Below are positions 27,341-36,840 of a stretch of 64,000 bases of DNA, one piece after another. A program made the translations under genes and the position numbers. The stretch is from positions 1,364,001 to 1,428,000 of the forward strand of contig NZ_CP149817.1 in assembly GCF_037935975.1 (NCBI RefSeq). The letters are read 5' to 3'. Within the stretch, counting starts at the first letter, position 1; every line of letters starts with the position of its first letter. Source of the DNA: Teredinibacter turnerae (GTDB lineage: Bacteria; Pseudomonadota; Gammaproteobacteria; Pseudomonadales; Cellvibrionaceae). The notes under the pieces are model-generated. The model ran no database searches. It saw nothing but the letters and a program-made list of their open reading frames with translations, and had not been told where the DNA came from.

Positions 27341-28471
27341 TTACTCATAGTTCGCTAGCTTGTGCAGCTCGCCGGTAAACTCTTCAAAACGCGCCTCGAG
27401 TGCGCAACTATGCTGGATGATTTGGCTGGCGCCTGAGATTGCCTGATCAACCGAGGCAATGAGGGCTTTTTCCTCGTCTTCATCCAGACCTAGCCGGTAG
27501 ACAGCTTGTTCGATCTGTTCTTTTATTTCATCAATAACATCTTCGGTGAGGTCTGACTGGCGGAGGATGATTTCGCGAATTTCTGACAGCTTTTTATCTG
27601 CGAAGCCCGCCAGGGAGCGAATACCTGCCTGGCGTTCCTGCGCGATTTTCGCATTGATCTCGAATGCCACACAGCGCGCCTCTGCGCCGTCGACCAGCAC
27701 CGTTAAATTGTCTTTCAGACGACCGTAGTCTTCGGGGCTTTCCACCGGCATATTTTTGATCAGCAGCGTCACATGCTTGTCGGTGATGATGGTGCGCGCC
27801 CCAAAATCCAGTATGCGATGCTTGGTGGTAATTTTTTCCAGTACTTTTGCTTCAATGGATTCCGGCGCGCAGTTGTAGAGGTGTTCTTCGCCACCAAACG
27901 CGAAGCGGATACAGCAGGCCACCCCGTATTGCTCGGTGGCTTCAAGTAATTGCTTTGCCAGTTCCTGCTCATTCTGGCACTGAAAACTGGCTTGCAGGAA
28001 GCGAATAGTGAGGCCCAGTTCTGCACTGCTGGCCATTGCCTGAAAGGCGGTGTGCATCGCCTCCTGGCGCTGACTTTCGATATTTTTAACGGCGATTCGC
28101 TCAGCCAGAACTGATTCAACCCTCGCGACGACCGTGTCTTCATCGAGCGGTTTCGTCACGTATTCGTCAGCACCCGCTTCGTATCCCCTCAGGCGCTCCT
28201 CTACGGTGTCGAGGCCGGAGACAAACACGATAGACGTGCTGGCGGTGGTGGGGTTTTCGCGTAACTGCTTACACACCTGGTAGCCGCTGATGCCTGGCAT
28301 GTGCGCGTCCAGAAGCACCAGGTCGTAACTGTTTGTTTGGACTGCCTCGATGCAGGCTTCGCCGCTCTCCAGACAAGTGACGTCATACTTTTCGGCAAAA
28401 ATATCCTGTAAAAGTACGCGCGACATTTCCTGATCGTCGACGATGAGTATGTGGGGACGATTGGCTCTCAT
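27341..28471 (-). CDS. Response regulator with receiver domain and uncharacterised output region
   Basis: Residues 1-125 are a CheY-type receiver: HILIVDDQE (acidic pocket), LVLLDAHMPG (phospho-acceptor Asp), FVSGLDT and the conserved lysine in YVTKPLD. Residues 125-150 look like a coiled-coil linker (SVLAERIAVKNIESQRQEAMHT). The rest (about 150-376) has no recognisable DNA-binding or enzymatic motif, although the segment from about 170 to 280 has GAF-like composition and the C-terminus is helical. No kinase gene is adjacent, so it is an orphan in this window. Its target is unknown. Confidence 0.8.
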   Translation of the reverse strand: MRANRPHILIVDDQEMSRVLLQDIFAEKYDVTCLESGEACIEAVQTNSYDLVLLDAHMPGISGYQVCKQLRENPTTASTSIVFVSGLDTVEERLRGYEAGADEYVTKPLDEDTVVARVESVLAERIAVKNIESQRQEAMHTAFQAMASSAELGLTIRFLQASFQCQNEQELAKQLLEATEQYGVACCIRFAFGGEEHLYNCAPESIEAKVLEKITTKHRILDFGARTIITDKHVTLLIKNMPVESPEDYGRLKDNLTVLVDGAEARCVAFEINAKIAQERQAGIRSLAGFADKKLSEIREIILRQSDLTEDVIDEIKEQIEQAVYRLGLDEDEEKALIASVDQAISGASQIIQHSCALEARFEEFTGELHKLANYE

Positions 28472-28589
28472 AAGTGTGATTTCGCAGTGGGATCCAACCC
28501 CGGAATGAGGCTTGTCGTCTAAGTGTAGATCAGCTTATAAAAAGTGGTGTTGGCTAAGACGGCATATGAATGAAAGGCCGTTGGAATAT

Positions 28590-28617
28590 AAAAAAAGCGC
28601 TACAGGTGCAGCGCTTG
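28590..28617 (-). terminator. Rho-independent terminator of the xylanase-esterase gene
   Basis: On the minus strand, AAGCGCT and AGCGCTT form a stem around an eight-base loop, followed by a run of T. It lies about 100 bases past the stop of the GH11-CE15 gene. Confidence 0.85.
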
Positions 28618-28714
28618 GGAGGGAGAGAAAGTGTGTTTGGCGCCTTAACGATGACCGGTTAGCGACGCCGTTTATTGCCCGTACTGGAAAACATCTCAGT
28701 ACGGACTATCGGGT

Positions 28715-31700
28715 TTAGAAGTCCAGGTTGCCGGACAGGTTTGGTGTGGTCCAATTGATGTAAGAATCCACGTTAACTGTGCTGCCAGAGCGGGCATTGA
28801 TAGAGCCTGTATTGCCGCTGCCACCTTTCAGGAACTTCGACACGTTATCGCGCAGAGGTTGGGCAAACTCGCCTTTCCACGCGCAGTGGCTGCCGTCACT
28901 GACGTTATTGTGGAAGCTCATGTTGCTGCTCACACCCAGAGCTTCATAAATGCGCTTACCGGCTGCGGCTGCAGCGTAGGAGGAGCGATAGTCGAGGTTG
29001 CCGATATGTGGGTTGTCCAGAATCAGCAGGCCGCGTGGCGCCACCAAACCGATAACTTCGTGGGTATCGATCGGCAAGCGGTTGGGGCTGCTGGCGAAGT
29101 TGCGGAAGGCATTTGGTGAGAACCAGGGTTCGTAGTTGATCGCGTGCGAAGGTTGTTCACCACCGCTGTCGACCACAGGTACCAGGCGCAATGCCGGTAC
29201 GCCACCGATGCCGGACTCGTTCGGGATGGTCAAGGCAATGCGGCCGTCGAATGCACCGGCGATGAAGGCGGCTTTACCAAAGCGCGAACACCCGGTAACC
29301 CCCACGCTGTCAGCGTCGATCAGGCTCGAGCTTTCCAGCACGTCGATAATACGGCTGGCGCCCCACGCCCACGCGGTAAGCAGACCCGCCTGGCTTGAGC
29401 CATAGATGTCGTAGAAGCGTCCGTTACCTTGTCCGCTGCCTTCTGCACCCACTTGGTATGGATCGAAGTTGATAATCGCAACGCCCTGAGAGCTAAGGAC
29501 ATCTTTCATGCCACCTGCGATACCGAAGAATCCGCCACCGAAGCCAATGACTGCTGGGTAGGGAGCGGAACCTGTGGAAGGCAGTTCGACGGAAGCGCTG
29601 AACGAGGTAGAACGGCCGTTGTGCGACACGCTGACCTGCACCGAGGAGCTGCTGACAGTGCCCGTCACACTGCTGGGTTTGGCGGGTTTTTCACCGTAAA
29701 TATAGGTGTATGCCTGCTCGAGGATTTCCGCACGGCGACAACGCCACTCGGTTTTGCTCGTCATGCGCGTGCCGTCAAGTTTGCGGAACGGATCAGGCAG
29801 GTTGTTGGTGCCAGAGACTGCCCCGGGCAACGGACCTACATTACAGCTGGCGCTGGGGTTTTCATCGGAGGGTGGTGGTGTGGGCGGTTCGGTTAATTCA
29901 CCGTCGGGTGAGTAGATCGCGAAACCTGCAATTGTGCCGTTGTCGACCAGCGTCTCCAGTTCGATATCGAGGCTGCCGTCGTTCACGTAGATGTTGTCGA
30001 CACTAAACTCGTAAGCGCCATCGTGACCCACAAGGGTGTACAGGTCGACATTGGACATTTCGAGCTGGTCTTCAATATACAAATTGAAGGATCGGTCGCC
30101 GGCTGCGGTTTGATAAATTTCGGCAAACTGCATGTCGATTGAGAAGGTGCCAGCTGTTACCGGGATGCTGTAGGTGTAGGAACCGTAACGCTCAGCCTGG
30201 AACAGGGCGTCGTCGGTGGTGCCTGCAATCGGGTCGGTAGTAGAGCTGACGCTGCCGCCGTTGTAGTACTCATCCGCTTGGTATTGCACGCCATTGTAGG
30301 TGGTCGCACTACCGCCTGCATTGATCGCAACCACCAGCTGCGTGCTACCAGAAGAGCTCGATGAGGAGCTGCTTGAGGACGAAGAACTGGAGGAGGATGA
30401 GCTGCTGTTACTGCTCGAGTTGCTGCTGGATGACGAGCTGCTGCTAGACGATGAGCTGCTGGACGAACTGGTGGAGGACGTGCTGCTGCCAGTACCACAG
30501 GCACCCAGGTTGGTCCAGGAAGCGTCGCTGCCGGGTACGGTGTTGGTGTACCAGTTGGCTTGGTACAAGGTGTTTTGATACACCATCTGATCGCCTGCAT
30601 TGGCGTGGTTATAAGCACCGCCGGACCAGTCACGCGCTGTCCAGTTGGGGTACACATTCACACCTGCACAGCTGCCGCCGGTCGAACCAGAACTGCTTGA
30701 GCTGCTTGAGCTGCTGGAGCTTGACGAGCTGCTGGAAGAGGAGTTGCTGCTTGACGACGATGAGCTGGACGAACTGCTGGAGCTGGATGAGCTGCTGGAG
30801 CTGCCAGTGCCGCAGTTGCCACTGAAGCAATCGCTGGTGTCACCAAAGCCGATTGCACCGTTACAGTGCATGGTTTCGGAGAAGGAACCGTTACCACAGC
30901 TACCGTCGTAGGTGGCCGTGTTGTACTCCATGTCCTCAGCTTCGCGAACTTCGCCATTGACGTAGACGTAATCCAGAATGACGTCGCGGTCGGTAGCATC
31001 ATTGTCGAATTCAACCTGAATATCCCCGCTGGCGCTGCCGCTGTACACGTAGTCCGCGTCGGCTGTAGTCAAGGTCCAATCCGCGACGGTCACGCCGCCA
31101 ATGTTCAGGTTAATATGCTCTGAGCCATCGGTACCTCGGGCGCGGACAATAATATCGGTTCCGCTGGGACCGCCGCTGGACGAGGAGGAAGAGGATGACG
31201 TGCTGGAGGAAGAACCCGAGGAGGTAGACTGGCTGACTGTGATGTCGGAGTTACCGCTACTCTGATAGCCCTCAGTCGCCAGAACCATATAATCGTGGCT
31301 GCCCAGATTCAAACCCTGGCTCGCCCAGTAGTTGAAGTGATTGGTTACGTTGATAGTACCGCTAATCTGGCCAAAGCCCTTCTTGGGCGTGCGCACACTA
31401 AAATACTGGTAAAAGGTGGCGGTGCCTTCAATTGAGGGCTGGTTGACGCGCTGGCAGCGACGAACATTGTAGGTTGCGCCATCGCTCTGGAAGCTGCCGA
31501 AGTTAGTGCCTCCGTTACAGCTGGATGGGTTGTAGGAGCCGTAGCTCTCAATCACGTAGTACTCAATGAGCGGGTTGCGGGTCCAGCCGTACAGAGCGAG
31601 GTAAGAGTTCTGTGAGTTGCTTACGCCATAGTACCCTTCATAGGCTACGGTACGGGGGCCACCGGGGTTCCAACCTTTACCGCCAACCCAGTTGTTGGTG

Positions 31701-31987
31701 GAGTTGGTCCATTGCGAGCGGTAGCGACCGCCAGACATGAGTTCGAACGACGCATCACCACTGTCTTTCCAGAAGGAATAGTAGTAACCGTTGTGTGTGC
31801 CGGTCGCGTTAGATGTTAGTGTTTGCGCCATAGTGCCTGCCGACAGCAGTGCTGTCGCACAACCAATGGCGGCCAGGAACCGTTTGCCCGTGCGCGCAAC
31901 CTTGTCCAATTGGCGCGGTACCACGGTTTTTCGTGCACGTGACGGCGAAGATAGATTTATCCGCCACGGTGAGTAATGTGAATTCAT
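28715..31987 (-). CDS. Secreted GH11 xylanase / CBM60 / CBM5 / malectin / CE15 glucuronoyl esterase fusion
   Basis: ATG 31987 is chosen because GTGGAG, which an upstream GTG start would consume, sits at Shine-Dalgarno distance. The protein has 1090 residues. A long signal peptide (to about 54) leads into a GH11 xylanase (about 55-255) with nucleophile E142 (PLIEYYVIE) and acid/base E239 ([10 protein letters not shown]). Next is a CBM60-like xylan-binding module (276-393). A poly-Ser linker (about 396-434) precedes a CBM5/12-like module (440-498, [19 protein letters not shown]). A second poly-Ser linker (about 500-547) precedes a malectin/CBM57 domain (551-695). The C-terminal CE15 glucuronoyl esterase (about 712-1056) has Ser901 in GCSRFGK, Glu924 and His1034 (DGSHCAW). 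GH11 cuts xylan chains; CE15 cuts glucuronic-acid esters linking xylan to lignin. The combination fits wood breakdown. It is transcribed alone and closed by a terminator. Confidence 0.93.
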   Translation of the reverse strand: MNSHYSPWRINLSSPSRARKTVVPRQLDKVARTGKRFLAAIGCATALLSAGTMAQTLTSNATGTHNGYYYSFWKDSGDASFELMSGGRYRSQWTNSTNNWVGGKGWNPGGPRTVAYEGYYGVSNSQNSYLALYGWTRNPLIEYYVIESYGSYNPSSCNGGTNFGSFQSDGATYNVRRCQRVNQPSIEGTATFYQYFSVRTPKKGFGQISGTINVTNHFNYWASQGLNLGSHDYMVLATEGYQSSGNSDITVSQSTSSGSSSSTSSSSSSSSGGPSGTDIIVRARGTDGSEHINLNIGGVTVADWTLTTADADYVYSGSASGDIQVEFDNDATDRDVILDYVYVNGEVREAEDMEYNTATYDGSCGNGSFSETMHCNGAIGFGDTSDCFSGNCGTGSSSSSSSSSSSSSSSSSSSNSSSSSSSSSSSSSSSSSSGSTGGSCAGVNVYPNWTARDWSGGAYNHANAGDQMVYQNTLYQANWYTNTVPGSDASWTNLGACGTGSSTSSTSSSSSSSSSSSSSSSSNSSSNSSSSSSSSSSSSSSSSSSSGSTQLVVAINAGGSATTYNGVQYQADEYYNGGSVSSTTDPIAGTTDDALFQAERYGSYTYSIPVTAGTFSIDMQFAEIYQTAAGDRSFNLYIEDQLEMSNVDLYTLVGHDGAYEFSVDNIYVNDGSLDIELETLVDNGTIAGFAIYSPDGELTEPPTPPPSDENPSASCNVGPLPGAVSGTNNLPDPFRKLDGTRMTSKTEWRCRRAEILEQAYTYIYGEKPAKPSSVTGTVSSSSVQVSVSHNGRSTSFSASVELPSTGSAPYPAVIGFGGGFFGIAGGMKDVLSSQGVAIINFDPYQVGAEGSGQGNGRFYDIYGSSQAGLLTAWAWGASRIIDVLESSSLIDADSVGVTGCSRFGKAAFIAGAFDGRIALTIPNESGIGGVPALRLVPVVDSGGEQPSHAINYEPWFSPNAFRNFASSPNRLPIDTHEVIGLVAPRGLLILDNPHIGNLDYRSSYAAAAAGKRIYEALGVSSNMSFHNNVSDGSHCAWKGEFAQPLRDNVSKFLKGGSGNTGSINARSGSTVNVDSYINWTTPNLSGNLDF

Positions 31988-32437
31988 TATTAGAATCTCC
32001 ACAAGTTTTGTTCAGGATTACAGGGTTTGATGTCCCAGTGGGATGCTCAGCCGGATGGGTTTATCCGTTGTTATCCTTTATATCCATGTTGGCTGATCTC
32101 GAAATCGCATCGAGGCGCGGGCCTGAACTACGCGATAGGTATCTCACATAGGAAACAGCCGTTCCCCCAGGGTGTAAAAAAAGAAAGAAACCTAAATTGG
32201 CGCCATAACCGCAGTTATTGGCAGAGAACATCATTTTTATTGTTATTGTCTAATTGACTGTATGCTAGTACACAGTAAAGGGATATTGGACCAAAGTCTA
32301 TCCTGGAAAAAAGACTGGTATACATGTCGACGCTGCCGTCAGCTTTTTGCTACCTAAGTGTTGTACTTTCGTTGTTTTTTTCAGTGAATTACGCGAATAA
32401 AAGCGGTTTTCGTTAGAGGTATTTCAGAGGTCTGTAA
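31988..32437. other. Divergent promoter region of the xylanase-esterase gene
   Basis: The 450 bases separate the GH11-CE15 gene from a membrane protein gene. They contain an A/T-rich block (about 32165-32280) and one palindrome, listed separately. No gene is evident. Confidence 0.5.
32257..32276. promoter_or_regulatory. Imperfect 20-base palindrome, candidate operator
   Basis: ACTGTATGCTAGTACACAGT is symmetric at 16 of 20 positions around a central CTAG. It lies in the AT-rich divergent promoter region, and TATGCT within it resembles a -10 element. It could bind a dimeric regulator of the xylanase gene. No known regulator motif is recognised. Confidence 0.35.
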
Positions 32438-33001
32438 GTGATAAATCTATACGGTTGGCAGCCGACCATTGGCGATCCGACTTTTTTAGGCTGGTTTACT
32501 GTGTTGGCGTATTTTTTTGCGTTTGTGTTATCGCTGCGCGTGTCTTTTTGCGGGCAGCGCTGCTTCCCATCGGACAGGCAAAAACAGGTATGGCTTTGGG
32601 GTGGAATGGGTTGTCTGATGTTAATTCTGGCAATTAATAAACAGCTGGATTTACAAAGCTTTTTTACTGCATGGGCTAAATATAATGCGCGTGAACACGG
32701 TTGGTATGATCACCGTCGATCGATCCAATTGGGGTTTATCGTTGCGGTAATAGCCACGGGCTTTTGCGTGTTGAGTTTTCTCTTGGTGCAGTTTCGTAAA
32801 CAACTCAAAAACAACAGTCTCGCGCTGGCGGGCTTGTGTTTTTTAGTGTCTTTTATTGTGATTCGCGCGGCATCGTTTCATCATTTTGACCGCTTGATTG
32901 GCGTGCACTTGGGGGTGCTGCGTATCAACCACCTATTTGAATTGGGTGGTATTGGAATGATCTGCGCTAATGCAATGACGCTACTTAGCCGCATTCGTTA
33001 A
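32438..33001 (+). CDS. Integral membrane protein of unknown function
   Basis: The 187-residue product begins at GTG 32438 with AGAGG seven bases upstream. Four hydrophobic segments (about 17-34, 50-66, 97-120 and 128-146), plus a weaker one near the end, predict an inner-membrane protein. Residues between (KYNAREHGWYDHRRSIQ) are polar and conserved-looking. I do not recognise a family. It is divergent from the xylanase gene and convergent with the DUF707-like gene. Confidence 0.65.
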   Translation: MINLYGWQPTIGDPTFLGWFTVLAYFFAFVLSLRVSFCGQRCFPSDRQKQVWLWGGMGCLMLILAINKQLDLQSFFTAWAKYNAREHGWYDHRRSIQLGFIVAVIATGFCVLSFLLVQFRKQLKNNSLALAGLCFLVSFIVIRAASFHHFDRLIGVHLGVLRINHLFELGGIGMICANAMTLLSRIR

Positions 33002-33071
33002 GTGCGTTTTCAATGCGCTGTTAGTGTTTTACACCGTTGCAATCGCGAGTAAATACACAGTTTTAAGCGAC

Positions 33072-33908
33072 CTAAGCCAGGCCTGTGCGGGTGCGGGCAC
33101 GGCGGGAATTCTTACCCCAGTGCCGCAAATATTTACGCTCAAAAAATATCACGAGTGCGCGCCAAATATTCACCGGTGTAGGCATGTGCCACACAGTGCA
33201 GAACTCCTTTAGTGGTTGATCTGGAATATTGTGCTCGCGTTTTACGGTATTCCAACATTCAATACGTTTTTGTTGGCACTGCAAGCGCTCGATTTCACGA
33301 CTGCCACCTTTTATTTCATCTTCAGGGTTGATGCAGACCACGTCGTGTATAACGGCTACTTTGTTTTTGGGGTATTGGAGAAAATGCATCAGCCACAGAT
33401 CGACACCCCAGCCCACCAGTTTTGGGTCGTACACCTGGAAGAAAGCCTCGAGTTTATCCGTGCGAATGAGCGGCGCGCACACTTCGACAAAATTGGTGTA
33501 GGTAAGTTTGCGCAGGGAACGCACGCCGGTGAGTCTATGGCTGATCTTGCCTGCAGGCGAGAATGCCGGCTGTAAACACCACAACTGGTATTTCTTCAGA
33601 TAGTGAAAGAGAGTATGAATATTTTCGTCTGGAAAAATAACATCGTCATCCAGTACCAAAACAGCGTCATATTGCCTGAAAAGTTCCGGATTCTCTTGCC
33701 ACGCGTGATACAGGTTGGGAAATTTGCCGCCCTGACGATCGCAGTAATAGTCGGCATGAGCTGCTTGAGGGTGGCGTTGCTTGCCGTAATTACAAAGAAA
33801 TAAATCCCACTGTCGGTCTTTTGTTATCCACTGTTCGATATTTGCCCAGCGTCCCGCAGATGTAAATACTAGATACGGCGAGCGGGGGGACGAAATATTT
33901 ATCTCCAT
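33072..33908 (-). CDS. DUF707-like putative glycosyltransferase
   Basis: I use ATG 33908; a TTG at 33920 would add four residues. The 278-residue protein has no signal peptide. It contains WDLFLCNYG, KFPNLYHAW, VLVLDDDVIFPDE (a D-x-D-type sugar-nucleotide site) and VGWGVDLWL, a pattern matching DUF707 and GT-A-type glycosyltransferases. It probably acts in the cytoplasm on cell-surface polysaccharide. Two further glycosyltransferase-like genes follow divergently, supporting a surface-glycan role. Neither start has a strong ribosome-binding site. Confidence 0.7.
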   Translation of the reverse strand: MEINISSPRSPYLVFTSAGRWANIEQWITKDRQWDLFLCNYGKQRHPQAAHADYYCDRQGGKFPNLYHAWQENPELFRQYDAVLVLDDDVIFPDENIHTLFHYLKKYQLWCLQPAFSPAGKISHRLTGVRSLRKLTYTNFVEVCAPLIRTDKLEAFFQVYDPKLVGWGVDLWLMHFLQYPKNKVAVIHDVVCINPEDEIKGGSREIERLQCQQKRIECWNTVKREHNIPDQPLKEFCTVWHMPTPVNIWRALVIFFERKYLRHWGKNSRRARTRTGLA

Positions 33909-34231
33909 GTGTGTCTGCAATTCTCACTACGTCGGTTGGGGTTTGTTGGAGTTAGCTGGCTGCTGGCAAGACACCTGTATTCCCGGTAACGCGATAACCG
34001 GTATCCGACGAAGGTTTACCGAGTACAAGCGCCGTTCGGGGGCTGAATATGCGCAGGTATGGCGACTTCGCCAGCGCATTGCCGTCGCCAGCCAGGGTTT
34101 CCATAATAGGTGAAGCGGGCCGGTTTTGTCTCGACGCCTTGCACTTTTATACATATTTACGCTTGCTCGTTAGGCATCACTCTGCCCCTGTGCTAGCATT
34201 TCCGACCATTTTTCCAATGCGACAATCGTGC
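33909..34231. other. Divergent intergenic region between glycosyltransferase genes
   Basis: These 323 bases separate the DUF707-like gene and the GT2 gene. The GT2 frame is open upstream to about 34049, but the conserved N-terminus begins at 34232. I see no other gene or clear regulatory motif. Confidence 0.45.
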
Positions 34232-35230
34232 ATGCAAACTCCCTGGCTCAGCCTGCTAATACCCGTGTTTAACTGCGAACCCTACCTGGACGACTGTGTT
34301 AACTCCTGGCTGGCAAGTGCAGATGGAAGTATTGAAATATTGTTCTACGACGACGCCTCCACCGACGGTTCCACCGAAAAATTGCAGGCCATCGGAGCGC
34401 GCGCAATACCCGGATTGAAAGTGATCCACGGTCTAGAGAACGGTGGTGTATCAGTGGCCCGCAATAGGTTGCTTGCCAACGCGACTGGGGAATATGTGTG
34501 GTTTCTCGATGCCGACGACTATCTCTTTCCTGGCGCGCTAAGCCAATTGCGAGCGGTACTGCTAGAACACCCGGAAGCCGCCGTGATATTCGACTACCAA
34601 ATTGTTCCGGAATCTGTCGATATAAGTGTGGATTCACCCGCTGATGCGCGCAGAGTGACCGTTTTCGGCGGCGCGTCAAACCGATTGAGTCACGATAAAA
34701 ACGCCCTTTTCGAAGGTATGTTCTCCAGGCGCAGATTTCACTCCTGGGGGCGGGTTTACAAGCGTGAGCTCTGGAATGCCGGTGAACCGTTTCCGGAGGG
34801 CCGTTATTTTGAGGATCTCTACTCAGTCGCGCGCACGAGTGCGCTGGTGCAGCAGTATTTTTATCTGCCGAAGGCTTTGGTGGCGTATCGTAGTCGCGCG
34901 ACCAGTATCGTGCGTTCGCCCAGCCAGCAGAAAGTCGAAGATCTGCTGGCGGCACCGCGCGGTGTATTGGAGTATTGGGCTGCCCGGGGTGTGGTGTTGG
35001 ACGAGCGGAGTCGCTTCGCCTACTACAGTTTCTGCGTGACCAATTTTGTGAATGCGGTGAAGCTGATGCGTAAAGCGGGAATCAACAGCCGCGATTATAT
35101 CGCCGTGCAACGAGCGCAATTGTTGGCCGATTTGAATATTTCATTGGCGAGGCTGATTCTACTCCACGCCCGCTACGGCCGTATTGCGGCAATATATCGC
35201 GCGTTGCGATATATGTACGCCAGGCGCTAA
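34232..35230 (+). CDS. GT2 family glycosyltransferase
   Basis: The 332-residue protein begins with the standard GT-A fold: WLSLLIPVFNCEPYLDDCVNSWL, EILFYDDASTDGSTE (nucleotide-binding Asp) and GVSVARNRLLANATGEYVWFLDADDYL, which holds the D-x-D metal site. The start at 34232 puts the strand-1 motif at residues 4-12, as usual; ATG 34217 is an alternative. The C-terminal half includes WGRVYKREL and FEDLYSVARTSAL, typical of lipopolysaccharide or capsule transferases. It would add one sugar to a surface glycan in the cytoplasm. The next gene begins four bases after its stop. Confidence 0.88.
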   Translation: MQTPWLSLLIPVFNCEPYLDDCVNSWLASADGSIEILFYDDASTDGSTEKLQAIGARAIPGLKVIHGLENGGVSVARNRLLANATGEYVWFLDADDYLFPGALSQLRAVLLEHPEAAVIFDYQIVPESVDISVDSPADARRVTVFGGASNRLSHDKNALFEGMFSRRRFHSWGRVYKRELWNAGEPFPEGRYFEDLYSVARTSALVQQYFYLPKALVAYRSRATSIVRSPSQQKVEDLLAAPRGVLEYWAARGVVLDERSRFAYYSFCVTNFVNAVKLMRKAGINSRDYIAVQRAQLLADLNISLARLILLHARYGRIAAIYRALRYMYARR

Positions 35231-35234
35231 CCCG

Positions 35235-36170
35235 ATGCTCGGCTTTAAAAAGATTAAACGGGGTCGCCGCAGGGAGTTTCATTTTTGCGGTCTGCGGCTG
35301 TACGGGTATCGCAAAAAACCAACACCTCGGGAAGCCGCTGAGCTAAAGCAACAAGCAGCATTGGAGCGAGCCTTTTGGGCGTCCCGTTCAGCGGCATTTA
35401 CCGAGGGTGGCTTGCTCGTTTCTCTGACTACATTTGGCAAGCGCGCAGACACTGTGCACATCACGCTGCAATCGTTGCTGGAACAAACGCTGCCGCCCGC
35501 ACGTATCCTGCTCTGGTTGGATGAAGCTGAATTTCAGCTGGCCAATTTGCCGGCTAATCTGCGTCATGCCCAGGCCCGAGGGGTTGATATTCGCCTCTGT
35601 AAAAACCTGCTGTCCTATAAAAAAATTATTCCGGCGTTGCAGGCTTTTCCGGCAGACGCGGTGATTACCGTTGACGACGATGTTATGTACCCGGCGGATT
35701 TCGTCGCGGGTTTTGCGCGGTCGCATGCTAAGTACCCGGAACATATTCTGTGTTATCGCGCTCACGAAATGATGTTTGACGAGCAGGGTGAGTTGCTACC
35801 CTACCAACAGTGGCAAAAGTGTGTTCGTTACCCTGCGGCTGGAACACTGTTGTTCCCGACCGGCTCCGGTGGCGTGTTGTATCCGGCGGGAAGTCTGGAT
35901 CCTGAGGTACTCAACGTACCGGCATTTATGCAGCTGGCGCCGCGCGGCGATGACATCTGGTTAAAAGCCATGGCGATGTTACAGGGAAGGGCGGCGATGG
36001 TGGTACCGGGCGAGAACACTTGGGTGGATGTGCCCCCGAGCATTGCCGATACCCAAGTGGACTGCCTGGCCATTGAAAATTTAAAAGACGGAAATGATCG
36101 CCAGATAGCCCAGGTGTTTGATACCTATGATATCTGGCGGCTGCTGACGGTTACTCCGGGTACTAAATAA
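35235..36170 (+). CDS. Putative surface-glycan glycosyltransferase
   Basis: ATG 35235 lies four bases after the GT2 stop, so the two are translationally coupled; the longer frame from 35184 overlaps the GT2 gene and is unlikely. The 311-residue product contains LVSLTTFGKRADTVHITLQSLLEQT..P..ILLWLDE and AVITVDDDVMYPADF, a GT-A-like pattern with a DDD metal site. GDDIWLKAMAM follows near the C-terminus. This resembles a lipopolysaccharide-associated glycosyltransferase group. No signal peptide is present. Its acceptor is unknown. Confidence 0.7.
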   Translation: MLGFKKIKRGRRREFHFCGLRLYGYRKKPTPREAAELKQQAALERAFWASRSAAFTEGGLLVSLTTFGKRADTVHITLQSLLEQTLPPARILLWLDEAEFQLANLPANLRHAQARGVDIRLCKNLLSYKKIIPALQAFPADAVITVDDDVMYPADFVAGFARSHAKYPEHILCYRAHEMMFDEQGELLPYQQWQKCVRYPAAGTLLFPTGSGGVLYPAGSLDPEVLNVPAFMQLAPRGDDIWLKAMAMLQGRAAMVVPGENTWVDVPPSIADTQVDCLAIENLKDGNDRQIAQVFDTYDIWRLLTVTPGTK

Positions 36171-36193
36171 ATAGATGATCCTATTTATTTAGT
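36162..36193. repeat. Perfect 13-base inverted repeat, copy 1 of a dispersed element
   Basis: ACTAAATAAATAG and CTATTTATTTAGT form a perfect 13-base stem around the loop ATGATC. The left arm overlaps the stop codon of the glycosyltransferase. The stem is AT-only apart from its end pairs, so it could terminate transcription weakly in both directions. A closely similar core recurs at 54746-54766. Confidence 0.75.
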
Positions 36194-36281
36194 AGTCTAT
36201 CTACTGAATCGCGTGCCTTTGAAATGCTGGCAAAAATGTGTGCATTTTCTGATGATTCGAGGGCTTAGATCGCTTTTCGGG

Positions 36282-36339
36282 CAATGGCGGTACCTATCAA
36301 TGGCGGTACCTATCAATGGCGGTACCTATATGTACCGCC
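36282..36339. repeat. Three tandem 16-base units followed by a hairpin
   Basis: The unit CAATGGCGGTACCTAT occurs three times without a mismatch at 36282-36297, 36298-36313 and 36314-36329. GGCGGTAC in the last unit pairs with GTACCGCC at 36332-36339 across a six-base loop. It lies downstream of both the glycosyltransferase genes and the convergent CBS-protein operon. Confidence 0.85.
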
Positions 36340-36420
36340 TGTTAACTACGCAAGTTTCATTGCCCGGTAAATAGATAGGGTTATGTCTACGTCAACCAGT
36401 TGCAGGGTTCGTTAAAACAA

Positions 36421-36840
36421 TTATTGCTCTTCATGTTTGCTATCCAGATAGTCCAGCCAGCTGAGAACGATATCGTTATAGCTGACCACGCCGATAACTT
36501 CTTCATTGTCGATCACCGGGGCGGAAGACAGGCCAAATGAATTGAACAGGCGGGCGCAGTATTTAATGTCCATCCCCGGGCGTACCGAAATAACCGGTTT
36601 CGCCATTATTTCGTAACAGTTCACGCGATCTGGCGAGCGGTCTTTGGCTATCACGTGCTTGGCGATATCCGATAGCTGTACCTGCCCCCACTCATCGTGC
36701 TCGTCCCGCTTTTTTACAATAACTTTTTTATAGTTGTTGCTGTTCATTATCCGCAGCGCATCGGATACCGTGGTGAGACCGTCGACGATGGCAAAGCGCT
36801 GGTTCATAACGTCGCGACAGGTGATGACTTTTCGGCTCAT
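36421..36840 (-). CDS. Two-CBS-domain protein
   Basis: The 139-residue protein is a tandem CBS pair. The first domain spans about residues 1-68 (VITCRDVMNQRFAIVDGLTTVSDALRIMNSNNYKKVIVKK). The second spans about 72-130 (CYEIMAKPVISVRPGMDIKYCARLFNSFGLSSAPVIDNEEVIGVVSYNDI). CBS pairs bind adenine nucleotides and regulate partner proteins, often transporters. Its ATG overlaps the stop of the PII-like gene by four bases, and both follow two DUF1538 membrane proteins. It is likely the nucleotide-sensing part of that membrane system. Confidence 0.85.
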   Translation of the reverse strand: MSRKVITCRDVMNQRFAIVDGLTTVSDALRIMNSNNYKKVIVKKRDEHDEWGQVQLSDIAKHVIAKDRSPDRVNCYEIMAKPVISVRPGMDIKYCARLFNSFGLSSAPVIDNEEVIGVVSYNDIVLSWLDYLDSKHEEQ

